Assembly (NCBI RefSeq): GCF_007858535.1
Contig: NZ_CP040174.1
Coordinates: 3,348,001-3,412,000 of the forward strand
Reading direction: 5' to 3'
DNA: 64,000 nt
Source of the DNA: Arthrobacter sp. UKPF54-2
GTDB lineage: Bacteria > Actinomycetota > Actinomycetes > Actinomycetales > Micrococcaceae
A model generated the notes under the pieces. It did no database searches, was not told the DNA's origin, and saw only the letters and a program-made list of their open reading frames with translations. A program made the translations under genes and the position numbers. This document shows positions 1 to 9,518 of the stretch, in pieces. Every line of letters begins with the position of its first letter. Position 1 is the stretch's first letter.

Positions 1-801
1 GGTCCGCCCGCCCCCGCATCCCGCCAGCGCCAAACGACAGGCCCGGTCTACGGCACTGTCGCCACCATCCGGGACCGCACTGAAATCGAGTCCCTGGGCA
101 GTGAACTGGAAACCATGCGCACGCTCTCGGACGCACTGCGTGCCCAGACCCACGAGCACGCCAACCGGTTGCACACGATGGTGTCCCTGATGGAGCTCGG
201 CCGCGGCGCCGAGGCCCTCGATTTTGCCACCAAGGACCTGGAGCTGAGCCAGCGGTTGACCGACGACCTGGTCAGCTCCCTCGAGGAGCCCGTGCTCGGC
301 GCACTGGTGATGGGCAAGGCGGCTGAGGCGCACGAACGCGGCGTCGAACTGATCCTGACCACCGGAGGTTCCACGGCGGTGACCGGGCTGGCCGTCCAGG
401 ACCTGGTGGCCATCCTGGGCAACCTGCTGGACAACGCGATCGACGCCGCCGCCGAGGCTCCACCGCCGCGTCTGGTTGAGCTCTCAGTCGTCTCGGAGGG
501 CGGCGCCCTGCAGATCTCGGTGGAGGACAGCGGTCCCGGCATCGACCCGGACGCGGTGGAGGACGTCTTCCGGCACGGTTTCAGCACCAAGGCCCCGGGG
601 CCGTTCGGGCGCGGGCTGGGCCTGGCACTGGTCCGCCAGGCCGTGCAGCGGCTGGGCGGTAGCATGAGCATCACCAGCCCGGCCGGGGCACTGTTCCGCG
701 TCACGCTGCCGACCGCGCCGGCCCCCGCAGGCTCCGCAGAGGAACCCGCCGATGCTCCAAAGATGAACCCGCCGGGACAGCGAAGGAACAGCAATGAGTG
801 A
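1..801 (+). CDS. Sensor histidine kinase, CitA/DcuS family (C-terminal part)
   Basis: The frame is open from the first base and no start lies in the window, so only the C-terminal 266 residues are present. They show the end of a PAS/linker segment, a phosphoacceptor helix with QTHEHANRLHTM (the H-x-N type of dicarboxylate/citrate sensor kinases), an ATPase N box NLLDNAID, a G1 box DSGPGID and a G2 box GRGLGLALV. The family senses C4-dicarboxylates or citrate at the membrane and phosphorylates a CitB/DcuR regulator. Its stop overlaps the next gene by 8 bp, so the two are translated together. The ligand cannot be read because the sensor domain is outside the window. Confidence 0.9.
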   Translation, partial: GPPAPASRQRQTTGPVYGTVATIRDRTEIESLGSELETMRTLSDALRAQTHEHANRLHTMVSLMELGRGAEALDFATKDLELSQRLTDDLVSSLEEPVLGALVMGKAAEAHERGVELILTTGGSTAVTGLAVQDLVAILGNLLDNAIDAAAEAPPPRLVELSVVSEGGALQISVEDSGPGIDPDAVEDVFRHGFSTKAPGPFGRGLGLALVRQAVQRLGGSMSITSPAGALFRVTLPTAPAPAGSAEEPADAPKMNPPGQRRNSNE

Positions 802-1513
802 CATCCGCGTACTGGTCGTCGAGGACGAGCCGATTGCCGCGGCGGCCCATGCGGCCTACATCGGCCGGCTGGACGGCTTCACCCTGGCCGGCTCCGCCCC
901 GGACGGGCAGTCCGCCCTGCGCCTGATGACGGAGCTGTCGGCCGCCGGCCAGCCCGTGGAGCTGGTCCTGCTGGACATGAACCTGCCGGACCTGCACGGC
1001 CTGGACATCGCCCGCCGGATGCGCGCCTCCGGCCTGTTCGCCGACATCATTGCCATCACCGCCGTACGCGAACTGAACATCGTCCGCAGCGCCGTCGCGA
1101 CCGGCGTCGTGCAGTACCTGATCAAACCGTTCACCTACGCCACGTTCGCGGACAAACTGCGCAGCTACCGGCAGTTCCGTGAGCAGCTGGCTTCCCCGGG
1201 GCCGGGCGGCGCCGGGGCGGGCGCGTCCCAGAGCGACGTGGACCAGGCGTTCGCGAGCCTGCGGGCGCCCTCGGAATTGCCGCTGCCCAAGGGCCTCTCC
1301 GGGTCCACTCTGGAGTCCGTACAGGACTTCATGAAGCTGCAGTCCGGGGCGGTGTCCGCTAGCGAGGTGATGGAGGCGCTGGGCATGTCCCGCGTGACCG
1401 CGCGCCGGTACCTCGAATACCTCGCCGACGCCGGCAGTGTGTCCCGCACCGCCCGCTACGGCGCGCCCGGCCGGCCGGAAAACGAATACCGCTGGAGCCG
1501 GTCCGGGTCCTAG
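794..1513 (+). CDS. Response regulator, CitB/DcuR family
   Basis: 239 residues. An N-terminal receiver domain has the acidic pair E10/D11, the phosphoacceptor D61 in LVLLDMNLPD and the conserved lysine in QYLIKPF. A C-terminal helix-turn-helix (about residues 190-235, SEVMEALGMSRVTARRYLEYL) is of the CitB type, usually activating transport or metabolism of citrate or C4-dicarboxylates. It overlaps the kinase by 8 bp and is its cognate partner. The stop overlaps the convergent prpE stop by 3 bp. Its targets are probably in the genes left of the window; a role for the neighbouring prp genes is possible but unsupported. Confidence 0.92.
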   Translation: MSDIRVLVVEDEPIAAAAHAAYIGRLDGFTLAGSAPDGQSALRLMTELSAAGQPVELVLLDMNLPDLHGLDIARRMRASGLFADIIAITAVRELNIVRSAVATGVVQYLIKPFTYATFADKLRSYRQFREQLASPGPGGAGAGASQSDVDQAFASLRAPSELPLPKGLSGSTLESVQDFMKLQSGAVSASEVMEALGMSRVTARRYLEYLADAGSVSRTARYGAPGRPENEYRWSRSGS

Positions 1514-3432
1514 CCGGACACGTGGCCCTGCCGCTCCCCCACGGCGTCCGGCCGCAGCGTCTCGAGAAGCTGGTCGATCACACCGGCGTCCTCGATCGTG
1601 GAGGGCACCACGTAGTCGTCGCCGTCGGCGATCTGGCGCATGGTCTTGCGAAGGATCTTGCCGGAACGGGTCTTGGGCAGCGCCTCCACCACGGTGACGT
1701 GCTTGAAGTCCGCCACGGCGCCGATGTCCCGCCGGACCAGGGCGATCAGGTCCTTGACCAGCACCTCCTCCGGCACGTCCACTCCGGATTTGAGGACCAC
1801 GTAGCCGCTGGGGCGCTGGCCCTTGAGCGGGTCCGCGAGGCCGATCACGGCGCATTCGGCGACGGCCGGATGCTGCCCGATCACCTGCTCCATGGCCCCG
1901 GTGGAGAGCCGGTGCCCGGCGACATTGATGATGTCGTCGGTGCGGCCCATCACAAAGAGGTAGCCGTCCTCATCCCGGTAGCCGGAGTCGCCGGTGGCGT
2001 AGTACCCCTCAAAAGCCTGCAGGTAGGAGGAGATATAACGCTCGTCATTGCCCCAGAGCGTCGTCAGGGTGCCCGGCGGCAGCGGCAGGCCCAGGACAAT
2101 GTTGCCCTCGGTGCCCGCCTCGACCTCCTCGCCGGCGCCGTCAAGGATCCTCAGCCTGAAGCCCGGCATCGGCACACTCGGCGAGCCCGCCTTGATCCGC
2201 AGCCCGTCCAGGCCGCGCGGGTTGGCGCAGATGGCCCAGCCGGTCTCGGTCTGCCACCAGTGGTCCACCACCGGGACGCCGAGGACCCGCGACGCCCAGT
2301 GGAAGGTGTCGGTGTCGAGCCGCTCGCCGGCGGCAAAAAGGGTCCGCAGGCTGGAGATGTCGTACTGCCCCAGCAACTTCGCTTCGGGGTCGGCCTTCCG
2401 GATGGCCCGCAGCGCCGTCGGGGCGGTGAAGAGCACGTTGACTTTGTGGTCCTGGATCACGCGCCAGAACGCTCCGGCGTCCGGGGTGCCCACCGGCTTG
2501 CCCTCGTAGATCACGGTGGTGGCGCCCGCGAGCAGTGGCCCGTAGACGATGTACGAGTGCCCCACCACCCAGCCGACGTCGGACGCCGTCCACATCACGT
2601 CGCCGGGGCCGACGTCGTAGATGTTCTCCAGCGTCCAGCTCAGGGCGACGGCGTGGCCGCCGTTGTCCCGTACCACGCCCTTGGGGGCGCCCGTGGTGCC
2701 GGAGGTGTAGAGGATGTAGAGCGGGTCGGTGGCCTTGACGCCCACCGGGTCCGCGGGCTCGGCGGTGGCCATCACCGCGTCCCAGTCCAGCCAGCCCGCG
2801 TGGTCCGCCGCGGATGCCGTGAACCCGTCCCGCGCCTTGACCAGCACGGGGATGTCCGGGGTGCCGGCCAGTTCGAGCGCCTCGGCGACGGCCGGCAGGT
2901 ACTCGATCCGGCGGGAGGGTTCGATCCCGCCGGAGGCAGTGACCACCGCTGCGGGGGCGGCGTCCCGGATCCGGGCGGCGAGTTCCTTCGGCGCGAAGCC
3001 GCCAAAGACCACGGAGTGGACCGCGCCGAGCCGGGCGGTGGCGAGCATCGCGATGGCGGCTTCCGGGATCATCGGCATGTAGATCACCACCCGGTCCCCT
3101 TTCCCCACCCCCTGGCCGCGCAGCACCCCGGCGAAGCGGGCCACGAGCCCGGTGAGCTCGGCGTAGCTGAAGCGCTGCTGCGTGCCCAGCATGGCGGAGT
3201 CGTAGATCAGGGCGTCCTGGGCGCCGCGGCCCTCCGCCACGTGCCGGTCCAGGGCGTTGTAGCAGGTGTTCAGCTCGCCGTCCGGAAACCAGGCGTAGAG
3301 CGGGGCACGGCTGGAGTCGAGCGCCTTGCCGGGAGGCGTGCTCCAGGCGATTTTCGCGGCGGCCTCGAGCCAGAATTCCTCGGGCTGCTCAACGCTGCGT
3401 TCGTAGCTGTCCCGGTAGCTGGTGGTGACCAT
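1510..3432 (-). CDS. prpE: Propionyl-CoA synthetase
   Basis: 640 residues of an AMP-forming acyl-CoA synthetase (ACS/PrpE branch). Visible motifs are the phosphate-binding loop YTSGTTGAPKGV, the adenylate motif WWQTETGWAI, the hinge/ATP-binding region ATGDSGYRDEDGY and the C-terminal catalytic lysine in TRSGKILRK, the site acetylated in this family. The family converts propionate, ATP and CoA to propionyl-CoA. PrpE rather than acetyl-CoA synthetase is chosen because the gene is divergent from a GntR regulator and prpDBC. The start at 3432 is an ATG about 70 bp from the first operator, so the operators lie in its promoter region. Acetate could be a second substrate. Confidence 0.88.
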   Translation of the reverse strand: MVTTSYRDSYERSVEQPEEFWLEAAAKIAWSTPPGKALDSSRAPLYAWFPDGELNTCYNALDRHVAEGRGAQDALIYDSAMLGTQQRFSYAELTGLVARFAGVLRGQGVGKGDRVVIYMPMIPEAAIAMLATARLGAVHSVVFGGFAPKELAARIRDAAPAAVVTASGGIEPSRRIEYLPAVAEALELAGTPDIPVLVKARDGFTASAADHAGWLDWDAVMATAEPADPVGVKATDPLYILYTSGTTGAPKGVVRDNGGHAVALSWTLENIYDVGPGDVMWTASDVGWVVGHSYIVYGPLLAGATTVIYEGKPVGTPDAGAFWRVIQDHKVNVLFTAPTALRAIRKADPEAKLLGQYDISSLRTLFAAGERLDTDTFHWASRVLGVPVVDHWWQTETGWAICANPRGLDGLRIKAGSPSVPMPGFRLRILDGAGEEVEAGTEGNIVLGLPLPPGTLTTLWGNDERYISSYLQAFEGYYATGDSGYRDEDGYLFVMGRTDDIINVAGHRLSTGAMEQVIGQHPAVAECAVIGLADPLKGQRPSGYVVLKSGVDVPEEVLVKDLIALVRRDIGAVADFKHVTVVEALPKTRSGKILRKTMRQIADGDDYVVPSTIEDAGVIDQLLETLRPDAVGERQGHVSG

Positions 3433-3499
3433 GAAGTAATCCCGTCCACGACGTTGTGATGCAGCTCATGGTAGCCCCGCAGCGGTCCCGCCACAAGGG

Positions 3500-3510
3500 T
3501 TGTGTATACA
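3500..3510. promoter_or_regulatory. Putative GntR operator 1 (prpE side)
   Basis: TTGTGTATACA, containing the palindrome TGTATACA (3503-3510), lies 68 bp upstream of prpE on its template side. The identical 11-mer recurs at 3563. TGTATACA-like palindromes are usual for FCD-type GntR regulators. The assignment to the adjacent regulator is inference. Confidence 0.6.
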
Positions 3511-3562
3511 GCGGACGGCGCAATTTACCCCTTCTGGCTAAAAAGCTGGGCCAAAACGTGAA

Positions 3563-3574
3563 TTGTGTATACAC
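3563..3574. promoter_or_regulatory. Putative GntR operator 2 (regulator side)
   Basis: TTGTGTATACAC, holding the perfect 10-bp palindrome GTGTATACAC (3565-3574), lies 30 bp upstream of the GntR start. It is centred exactly 63 bp from operator 1, about six helical turns, so both sites face the same side of the DNA. Such spacing suggests cooperative binding or looping across the divergent promoters. Confidence 0.62.
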
Positions 3575-3603
3575 TGATGGGGTCAGCCAACAAAGGAGTC
3601 AGG

Positions 3604-4263
3604 ATGCGCGCCAGCGACAAGGCCTACGCGGCCCTGCGCGAGGACATCATCGAATGGCGTCTGGCGCCCGGAACCGTGCTCGCCGAAGTGGAGCAATCCG
3701 AGCGGCTGGGTATTTCCCGGACCCCGCTCCGGGAGGCCCTGAGCCGGCTCACCGCCGAAGGGCTGACGACGACGGCCGGCGGCCGCGGCGTCGTCGTCAC
3801 CGACATCTCGCTGGAGGACATCGACGAGCTTTTCGAACTGCGCGAAACTCTGGAGGGCAAGGCCGCCGCGCTGGCGGCCGAACGCGGCGTCGCAGCGACG
3901 TTCGAGCTGCTGCAGCGCGAGCTGTTGCGGGCGCCGGAGCTGATCAACGGCGCCGACCCCGCGCGGCACGACTATTACAGCCTGGTAGGCCGGCTGGACA
4001 CCGCCATTGACGCCGCGATCTCCAATTCCTACCTGGCCCAGGCCATGCGCAGCCTGCGTGTGCACCTGGTCCGGGTCCGCCGGCTCGCGGCGGACGACGC
4101 CGAACGCCTCACCGCCGCCGCCGCCGAGCACGCCGCCATTGCCGAAGCGATCGCCGCCGGCAACCCCCGGCTCGCCGAGGCCGCCACCACCGTGCACCTG
4201 CACCGCAGCCTTTCCCACGTCAAAGCCACCCACGTGCCTCATGAGAAGGAGAACCATGGTTAA
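3604..4263 (+). CDS. GntR-family regulator (FCD type) of the propionate genes
   Basis: 219 residues from the ATG at 3604, chosen because AAAGGAG ends 4 bp before it; an upstream GTG at 3565 would start inside the operator. An N-terminal winged helix (about residues 5-65, with [13 protein letters not shown] as recognition region) precedes an all-helical ligand-binding domain of the FCD type ([18 protein letters not shown] and onwards). The gene overlaps prpD by 8 bp, so regulator and catabolic genes share one transcript and autoregulation is likely through the two TGTATACA sites upstream. The expected ligand is a methylcitrate-cycle intermediate, which is inference from position. Confidence 0.88.
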   Translation: MRASDKAYAALREDIIEWRLAPGTVLAEVEQSERLGISRTPLREALSRLTAEGLTTTAGGRGVVVTDISLEDIDELFELRETLEGKAAALAAERGVAATFELLQRELLRAPELINGADPARHDYYSLVGRLDTAIDAAISNSYLAQAMRSLRVHLVRVRRLAADDAERLTAAAAEHAAIAEAIAAGNPRLAEAATTVHLHRSLSHVKATHVPHEKENHG

Positions 4264-5776
4264 GGAACACCAAGTCCGCGTTTACAAGAGCGAGGAAAAC
4301 CTGGCCCGCGAGGACCAGCTCGCCTACAAGATCGCCAAGGTCGCCGCGGATCCCGTCGCGGTCTCCGACGAGGTCACCGACATGGTGATCAACCGCGTGA
4401 TCGACAACGCCTCGGTGGCCATCGCCTCCCTGAACCGCGCACCCATCGTCGCGGCCCGCGCCCAGGCGCTCACCCACGGCCCCAGCACCGGCGGCAAGGG
4501 TTCGAAGGTCTTCGGCATCGAAGAGCGTGTCTCCCCCGAGTGGGCTGCGTGGGCCAACGGTGTGGCCGTCCGCGAACTCGACTACCACGACACCTTCCTG
4601 GCCGCGGACTACTCGCACCCCGGCGACAACATTCCCCCGATCCTCGCCGTCGCCCAGCACGTCGGCGCCAGTGGCCAGGACTTGGTCCGGGGCATCGCCA
4701 CCGGCTACGAGATCCAGGTCAACCTGGTCAAGGCCATCTGCCTGCACAAGCACAAGATCGACCATGTGGCCCACCTCGGCCCCTCGGCCGCCGCCGGCAT
4801 CGGCACCCTGCTGGGCCTCGACGTCGAGACCATCTTCCAGTCCGTGGGCCAGGCGCTGCACACCACCACCGCCACCCGGCAGTCCCGCAAGGGCGAGATC
4901 TCCACCTGGAAGGCCCACGCCCCCGCATTCGCCGGCAAGATGGCCGTCGAATCGGCCGACCGTGCCATGCGCGGCCAGACCTCGCCGGTGCCGATCTACG
5001 AAGGCGAAGACGGCGTCATCGCCTGGATGCTGGACGGCCCCGACGCCAACTACACCGTGCCGCTGCCCGAGGACGGCGAAGCCAAGCGCGCCATCCTGGA
5101 TACCTACACCAAGGAGCACTCGGCCGAGTACCAGGCGCAGGCCTGGATCGACCTGGCCCGCAAGCTCCACGGCGAACACCCCGAGGTCACCGACCCGGCC
5201 AACGTCGAATCCGTACTGATCAAGACCAGCCACCACACGCACTACGTGATCGGTTCCGGCGCCAACGACCCGCAGAAGTACAGCCCCACCGCCAGCCGCG
5301 AAACCCTGGACCACTCCATCCCGTACATCTTCACGGTGGCCCTGCAGGACGGCGCCTGGCACCACGTGGATTCGTACGCCCCGGAGCGCGCGGGCCGCCC
5401 CGACACCGTGGAACTGTGGCACAAGGTCACCACGGTCGAGGATCCGGAATGGACCCGCCGCTACCACTCCCTGGACATTGCGGAGAAGGCCTTCGGCGGC
5501 TCCGTCGAGATCACGCTCAAGGACGGCACCGTCATCACCGACCAGATCGCCGTCGCCGACGCGCACCCGCTGGGCGCCCGGCCGTTCGCCCGCGAGCAGT
5601 ACGTCAACAAGTTCCGCACCCTCGCCGCGGGCCTGGTGGCCGAGGACGAGATCGAGCGTTTCCTGGCCGCCGCCGCGCGGCTTCCCGAACTCGCCGCCGG
5701 CGAGCTCGACCAGCTCAACATCAAGGCCGCCGACGGCGTGATCGACCTGGCGTCCGCCCCGAAGGGACTCTTCTAA
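4256..5776 (+). CDS. prpD: 2-methylcitrate dehydratase
   Basis: 506 residues of the MmgE/PrpD family. The start at 4256 has AGAAGGAG upstream at 4243-4250 and lies inside the end of the GntR gene. Family-typical stretches are visible (residues about 90-160: [20 protein letters not shown] and the [14 protein letters not shown] segment; later [19 protein letters not shown]). The enzyme dehydrates 2-methylcitrate to 2-methyl-cis-aconitate in the cytoplasmic methylcitrate cycle, which disposes of propionyl-CoA. The stop overlaps the prpB start as TAATG. Length matches bacterial PrpD (about 480-510). Confidence 0.93.
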   Translation: MVKEHQVRVYKSEENLAREDQLAYKIAKVAADPVAVSDEVTDMVINRVIDNASVAIASLNRAPIVAARAQALTHGPSTGGKGSKVFGIEERVSPEWAAWANGVAVRELDYHDTFLAADYSHPGDNIPPILAVAQHVGASGQDLVRGIATGYEIQVNLVKAICLHKHKIDHVAHLGPSAAAGIGTLLGLDVETIFQSVGQALHTTTATRQSRKGEISTWKAHAPAFAGKMAVESADRAMRGQTSPVPIYEGEDGVIAWMLDGPDANYTVPLPEDGEAKRAILDTYTKEHSAEYQAQAWIDLARKLHGEHPEVTDPANVESVLIKTSHHTHYVIGSGANDPQKYSPTASRETLDHSIPYIFTVALQDGAWHHVDSYAPERAGRPDTVELWHKVTTVEDPEWTRRYHSLDIAEKAFGGSVEITLKDGTVITDQIAVADAHPLGARPFAREQYVNKFRTLAAGLVAEDEIERFLAAAARLPELAAGELDQLNIKAADGVIDLASAPKGLF

Positions 5777-6678
5777 TGCTGTACTCGAAGACCACCCCGG
5801 AGCAGAAGCGGATCCGTTTCCGGGAGCTGCTCGCCTCCGGCACGATCCAGCAGTTCCCGGGCGCGTTCAACCCGCTCTCGGCCCGGCTAATCGAGGAGCA
5901 CGGCTTTGCCGGGGTCTACATCTCCGGCGCCGTCCTCGCCAATGACCTGGGCCTGCCGGACATCGGCCTGACCACGCTCACCGAGGTGGCCACCCGCGCC
6001 GGGCAGATCGCCCGGATGACTGACCTGCCCTCGATCGTCGACGCCGACACCGGCTTCGGCGAGCCGATGAACGTCGCGCGGACCGTCCAGGAACTCGAGA
6101 ACGCGGGCCTGGCCGGCCTGCACATCGAGGACCAGTTCAACCCGAAGCGCTGCGGCCACCTCGACGGCAAGAACGTTGTGGACCTGGAGACCGCCACAAA
6201 GCGGATCCGGGCCGCGGCCGATGCCCGCCGGGACCCGAACTTCCTGATCATGGCCCGCACCGACATCCGGGCCACGGATGGGCTGGAGGCGGCACAGCAG
6301 CGGGCCAAGGCCCTCGTGGAGGCCGGTGCGGACGCGATCTTCCCGGAAGCCATGAAGGACCTCAGCGAGTTCCAGGCGATCCGCGACGCGGTCGACGTGC
6401 CGGTCCTGGCCAACATGACCGAGTTCGGCAAGAGCGCGCTGTTCACGGTGGACGAGCTGGCCGGCGTCGGCGTCAACATGGTGATCTACCCGGTGACGCT
6501 GCTCCGTAGTGCCATGGGCGCTGCTGAGCGTACTCTGGAAGCGATCAAATCCGACGGCACCCAGGAGGCACAGGTTTCGAGCATGCTGACCCGTGCGCGG
6601 CTCTATGACCTCGTCGACTACGAGGCCTACAACCGCTTTGACACCGGGGTCTTCAATTTCCAGATCCCCGGCATCTGA
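5776..6678 (+). CDS. prpB: 2-methylisocitrate lyase
   Basis: 300 residues of the isocitrate lyase/PEP mutase superfamily. It shows the metal site region SIVDADTGFGE (about residues 86-96) and the catalytic loop KRCGH at residues 124-128 with C126. The enzyme splits 2-methylisocitrate into pyruvate and succinate, the last step of the methylcitrate cycle. KRCGH and the position between prpD and prpC distinguish it from other superfamily members. The ATG overlaps the prpD stop by one base, so translation is coupled. Confidence 0.95.
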   Translation: MLYSKTTPEQKRIRFRELLASGTIQQFPGAFNPLSARLIEEHGFAGVYISGAVLANDLGLPDIGLTTLTEVATRAGQIARMTDLPSIVDADTGFGEPMNVARTVQELENAGLAGLHIEDQFNPKRCGHLDGKNVVDLETATKRIRAAADARRDPNFLIMARTDIRATDGLEAAQQRAKALVEAGADAIFPEAMKDLSEFQAIRDAVDVPVLANMTEFGKSALFTVDELAGVGVNMVIYPVTLLRSAMGAAERTLEAIKSDGTQEAQVSSMLTRARLYDLVDYEAYNRFDTGVFNFQIPGI

Positions 6679-6740
6679 CACCCCCACCGGACTTCCGGCC
6701 CCGGCCGGTCAACAGGCGTTAGGAACAAAGGAGTTTCAGC

Positions 6741-7880
6741 ATGGCTGAAAATGAGATCAAAAAGGGCCTTGCCGGCGTTGTGGTGGACTACACCGCGGTG
6801 TCCAAGGTCAACCCGGACACCAACTCGCTGCTGTACCGCGGTTACCCCGTCCAGGAGCTGGCCGCCAAGTGCAGTTTCGAGGAGGTGGCCTACCTGCTGT
6901 GGAACGGGGAGCTGCCCACCGCGGAGCAGCTGGCGGAGTTCACCGCACGCGAGCGCGCGGGACGTGCCCTGGATCCGGTGGTCAAGCAGGTCATCGATGC
7001 GCTGCCGACGACGTCGCACCCGATGGATGTCTGCCGGACGGCGGCTTCAGTGATGGGTGCCCGCCACCCGCTCGCCGAGGACTCCTCCCGGGAGGCCAAC
7101 ATGGCCAAGGCGGTGGACCTGTTCGCTGCCATGCCGGCGGTGGTCGCTTACGACCAGCGCCGCCGGCACGGCCAGGGTGTGGTGGAGCCCCGCGAGGACC
7201 TGGGCTACTCCGCCAACTTCCTGTGGATGTCCTTCGGCGAGGAGCCGGTCCAGGAAGTTGTGGAGGCCTTCAACGTCTCGATGATCCTGTACGCGGAGCA
7301 CTCCTTCAACGCCTCGACCTTCACGGCCCGGGTGATCACCTCGACCCTCTCCGATCTGCACTCCGCCGTCACCGGCGCGATCGGCGCCCTCAAGGGGCCG
7401 CTGCACGGCGGCGCGAATGAGGCGGTGATGCACACCTTCGACGAGATCGGCATCCGGCAGGAGGAGTCGCTCGACGAGGCAGCGGTTCGGGCGAAGGCCT
7501 GGATGGAGGACGCGCTGGCGCACAAGAAGAAGGTTATGGGCTTCGGCCACCGTGTCTACAAGCACGGCGACTCCCGGGTTCCCACCATGAAGGCGGCCCT
7601 GGACAAGATGATCGCGCACTACGGCCGTCCGGAGCTGCTGGGGCTCTACAACGGGCTTGAGACCGCGATGGACGAGGCGAAGGCAATCAAGCCGAACCTC
7701 GACTATCCGGCCGGGCCGACCTACCACCTGATGGGCTTCGACACCGCGACGTTTACGCCCCTGTTCGTGGCCAGCCGGATCACGGGCTGGACCGCGCACA
7801 TCATGGAGCAGCTGGATTCGAACTCCCTGATCCGCCCGCTGAGCGAGTACAACGGCGTCGAGGAACGGCACGTGCCGTAG
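6741..7880 (+). CDS. prpC: 2-methylcitrate synthase
   Basis: 379 residues, the short form of the citrate synthase family. Conserved motifs are GPLHGGANEAV (catalytic His), MGFGHRVYKHGDSRV (second His and Arg) and the aspartate-bearing segment MGFDTATFTPLFVASRITGW. The enzyme condenses propionyl-CoA with oxaloacetate. A good ribosome site AAAGGAG sits 8 bp before the ATG. It is the last gene of the gntR-prpDBC unit, 62 bp after prpB, and is followed by a strong terminator. A citrate synthase role is possible but the operon points to methylcitrate. Confidence 0.93.
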   Translation: MAENEIKKGLAGVVVDYTAVSKVNPDTNSLLYRGYPVQELAAKCSFEEVAYLLWNGELPTAEQLAEFTARERAGRALDPVVKQVIDALPTTSHPMDVCRTAASVMGARHPLAEDSSREANMAKAVDLFAAMPAVVAYDQRRRHGQGVVEPREDLGYSANFLWMSFGEEPVQEVVEAFNVSMILYAEHSFNASTFTARVITSTLSDLHSAVTGAIGALKGPLHGGANEAVMHTFDEIGIRQEESLDEAAVRAKAWMEDALAHKKKVMGFGHRVYKHGDSRVPTMKAALDKMIAHYGRPELLGLYNGLETAMDEAKAIKPNLDYPAGPTYHLMGFDTATFTPLFVASRITGWTAHIMEQLDSNSLIRPLSEYNGVEERHVP

Positions 7881-7899
7881 CTCCCGCCATAGCAATAGC

Positions 7900-7940
7900 G
7901 CGGGCCGGCCACCTTTTCAAGGTGGACGGCCCGCACTTTT
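7900..7940. terminator. Bidirectional rho-independent terminator between prpC and a convergent gene
   Basis: A 16-bp stem with one mismatch (7900-7915 with 7919-7934) closes on a 3-nt loop. It is followed on the plus strand by ACTTTTGTT and on the minus strand by a weaker TATTGCTATGG tail. It lies between two convergent stops and should end prpC transcription, perhaps also that of the gene ending at 7945. Confidence 0.82.
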
Positions 7941-7944
7941 GTTG

Positions 7945-8817
7945 CTAGTCCTGCATCTTCAGGCTCACGATCATGGCCTTGAGCTTTTTGTACTCCGGGG
8001 TCCGCATGTAGTCCTCGGCCTCGGCCAGCGAGTTGAAGATGGGGTCATCGTTCCGCTGGCTTTGGTAGGTCCGGTCGGCGAAGGACAGTGTGCCCTTGGG
8101 CGCACCGGACACGAACGAGAACATCATGCAGCTGTCCTTGACTTGCCCGCTCACGTTGTCGACCAGGCCCACCTGATAGTCGAAGGCACCGCCGTCTGCC
8201 CGCATATCCAGAACGCGGTAGGAAAAGTGCACTCCCCTTGCTTTGGCCCACGGCGTGTCCAGGGCCGGCGCGGTGTCGAGTTCCGTCATTTTGTAGGGAC
8301 CCGGACCGCAGGCGCCGCCAACTCCGCCAGTGGCGCCGTGGTAGAGCTCGGCCACCTGCATCCTGGCTTCGTTGAAGACGATGATTTTGGTGCCCGGGTA
8401 ATCGGCGGGCCGGTCCGTGGATTCCTCTACCGTCCAACGGTCAGGCAGGTTGAACGAGACCCCGGCCGAAGCACTCACGTATCGCCCGTTTGTCACTCCG
8501 CTGACCGTGCCGTCCGTAGCGGGTGCTGATGTTGCCGACGGCGTTACGGCCACCGGCGCCGCTGTGGCGGGCGACGGCGTCGCGGTCGTGGCGGCGGCGG
8601 AGGCTGTCGCTGCGGCCTCCGTGGCCGTCGAGGCCGCAGAGGGGGCCGGCTTCGCTGCGCCCATGTTGGCTGCCACGGCGATGCCGCCGCCGACAACCGC
8701 CAGGGCGACGACAACGAGGGCGACCGCCAACGGCCAGCGCCGGCGGGCCACGGTGTCCGTGGACTCTTCCTCGTCGTAGGGATCCCCGTCCGGGAAGTCG
8801 TGATTGTCCGAGCCCAT
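7945..8817 (-). CDS. Membrane-anchored unknown protein with extracellular domain
   Basis: 290 residues. A short acidic cytoplasmic N-terminus (DGDPYDEEESTD) precedes positive residues RRR, one membrane helix (about residues 29-49, LAVALVVVALAVVGGGIAVA), an Ala/Thr/Pro linker of some 55 residues typical of actinobacterial wall-crossing proteins, and a folded domain of about 185 residues with two or three cysteines (GGACGPGP and DSCMMF) that may pair outside the cell. The family is not recognised. It resembles in layout the protein at 9519-10280 next to the sigma factor, but the folded domains look unrelated. No function is assigned. Confidence 0.75.
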   Translation of the reverse strand: MGSDNHDFPDGDPYDEEESTDTVARRRWPLAVALVVVALAVVGGGIAVAANMGAAKPAPSAASTATEAAATASAAATTATPSPATAAPVAVTPSATSAPATDGTVSGVTNGRYVSASAGVSFNLPDRWTVEESTDRPADYPGTKIIVFNEARMQVAELYHGATGGVGGACGPGPYKMTELDTAPALDTPWAKARGVHFSYRVLDMRADGGAFDYQVGLVDNVSGQVKDSCMMFSFVSGAPKGTLSFADRTYQSQRNDDPIFNSLAEAEDYMRTPEYKKLKAMIVSLKMQD

Positions 8818-8955
8818 GCCCTGCCCCCAAAATAGTCTGTGTGCCGCTCGCCGCTTTGCGAAGGTGGTGCGTGGATTGCTGCGACGCGATGTTCGAACCC
8901 TAGGCTACCGGCGTCGACGCCGCATTCCCGGAAGCGCCGGGATCACATTTTTGCA

Positions 8956-9483
8956 TCACCGGGTTTGCCGGCCCGCGGGCAGGTCACCCGATGTGGTTCC
9001 GTGCCGGGCCGGGTAGCGGACGGAAGCGACCGTCTCGTTGTCTTGATTGAGGACCACCACGACGTCGATGGTTTCACCCGCCAGTGCCGGCGGCAGCCAG
9101 TGTTCGGCGTCCTGCCACATTCGCGCCAGCGGGAGCCCGCCGACGTCGAACCATCCGGGCGTGATTTCCGGGCTTTCGGCGGGCTCACCCTCCCAGCGCC
9201 GGGTGGTGAAGAGCCGGCAGGACATGTTCCAGGCGGGCCGGGCGGGAAAGATGAACTCGACGACGCCGGCGTGGGCGAGGTCCTCCTGGAGCACCACGAC
9301 GCCGGATTCTTCCCAGACCTCGCGGACCACGGCCTCGGCGTCGCTCTCCCCCGGTTCCACATGGCCGCCGATGCCCACGATCTTGCCGACGCCGAAGCCG
9401 GTCCTCTTCAGGCCCAGCAGCACCTCGGTACCGCGCTCCGATTCGCGGAGCAGGAAGCAGAGGGTGACTGGCGTGGACGTCAT
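8956..9483 (-). CDS. Nudix hydrolase, MTH1-like (8-oxo-dGTP diphosphatase type)
   Basis: 175 residues from the ATG at 9483; an upstream start at 9522 would run into the neighbouring gene's end and adds residues unlike the family. The Nudix box is complete: GHVEPGESDAEAVVREVWEE followed by SG. The preceding segment GFGVGKIVGIGG resembles the MTH1 segment that binds oxidised purine nucleotides. The family cleaves nucleoside diphosphate-X compounds; clearing 8-oxo-dGTP from the nucleotide pool is likely but substrate calls in this family are unreliable. It lies 35 bp after the gene ending at 9519, on the same strand, and may be co-transcribed with the sigma factor unit. Confidence 0.82.
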   Translation of the reverse strand: MTSTPVTLCFLLRESERGTEVLLGLKRTGFGVGKIVGIGGHVEPGESDAEAVVREVWEESGVVVLQEDLAHAGVVEFIFPARPAWNMSCRLFTTRRWEGEPAESPEITPGWFDVGGLPLARMWQDAEHWLPPALAGETIDVVVVLNQDNETVASVRYPARHGTTSGDLPAGRQTR

Positions 9484-9518
9484 GTTCTCAACCCTATAAC
9501 CGGCGCCGTGGGCCGCAG

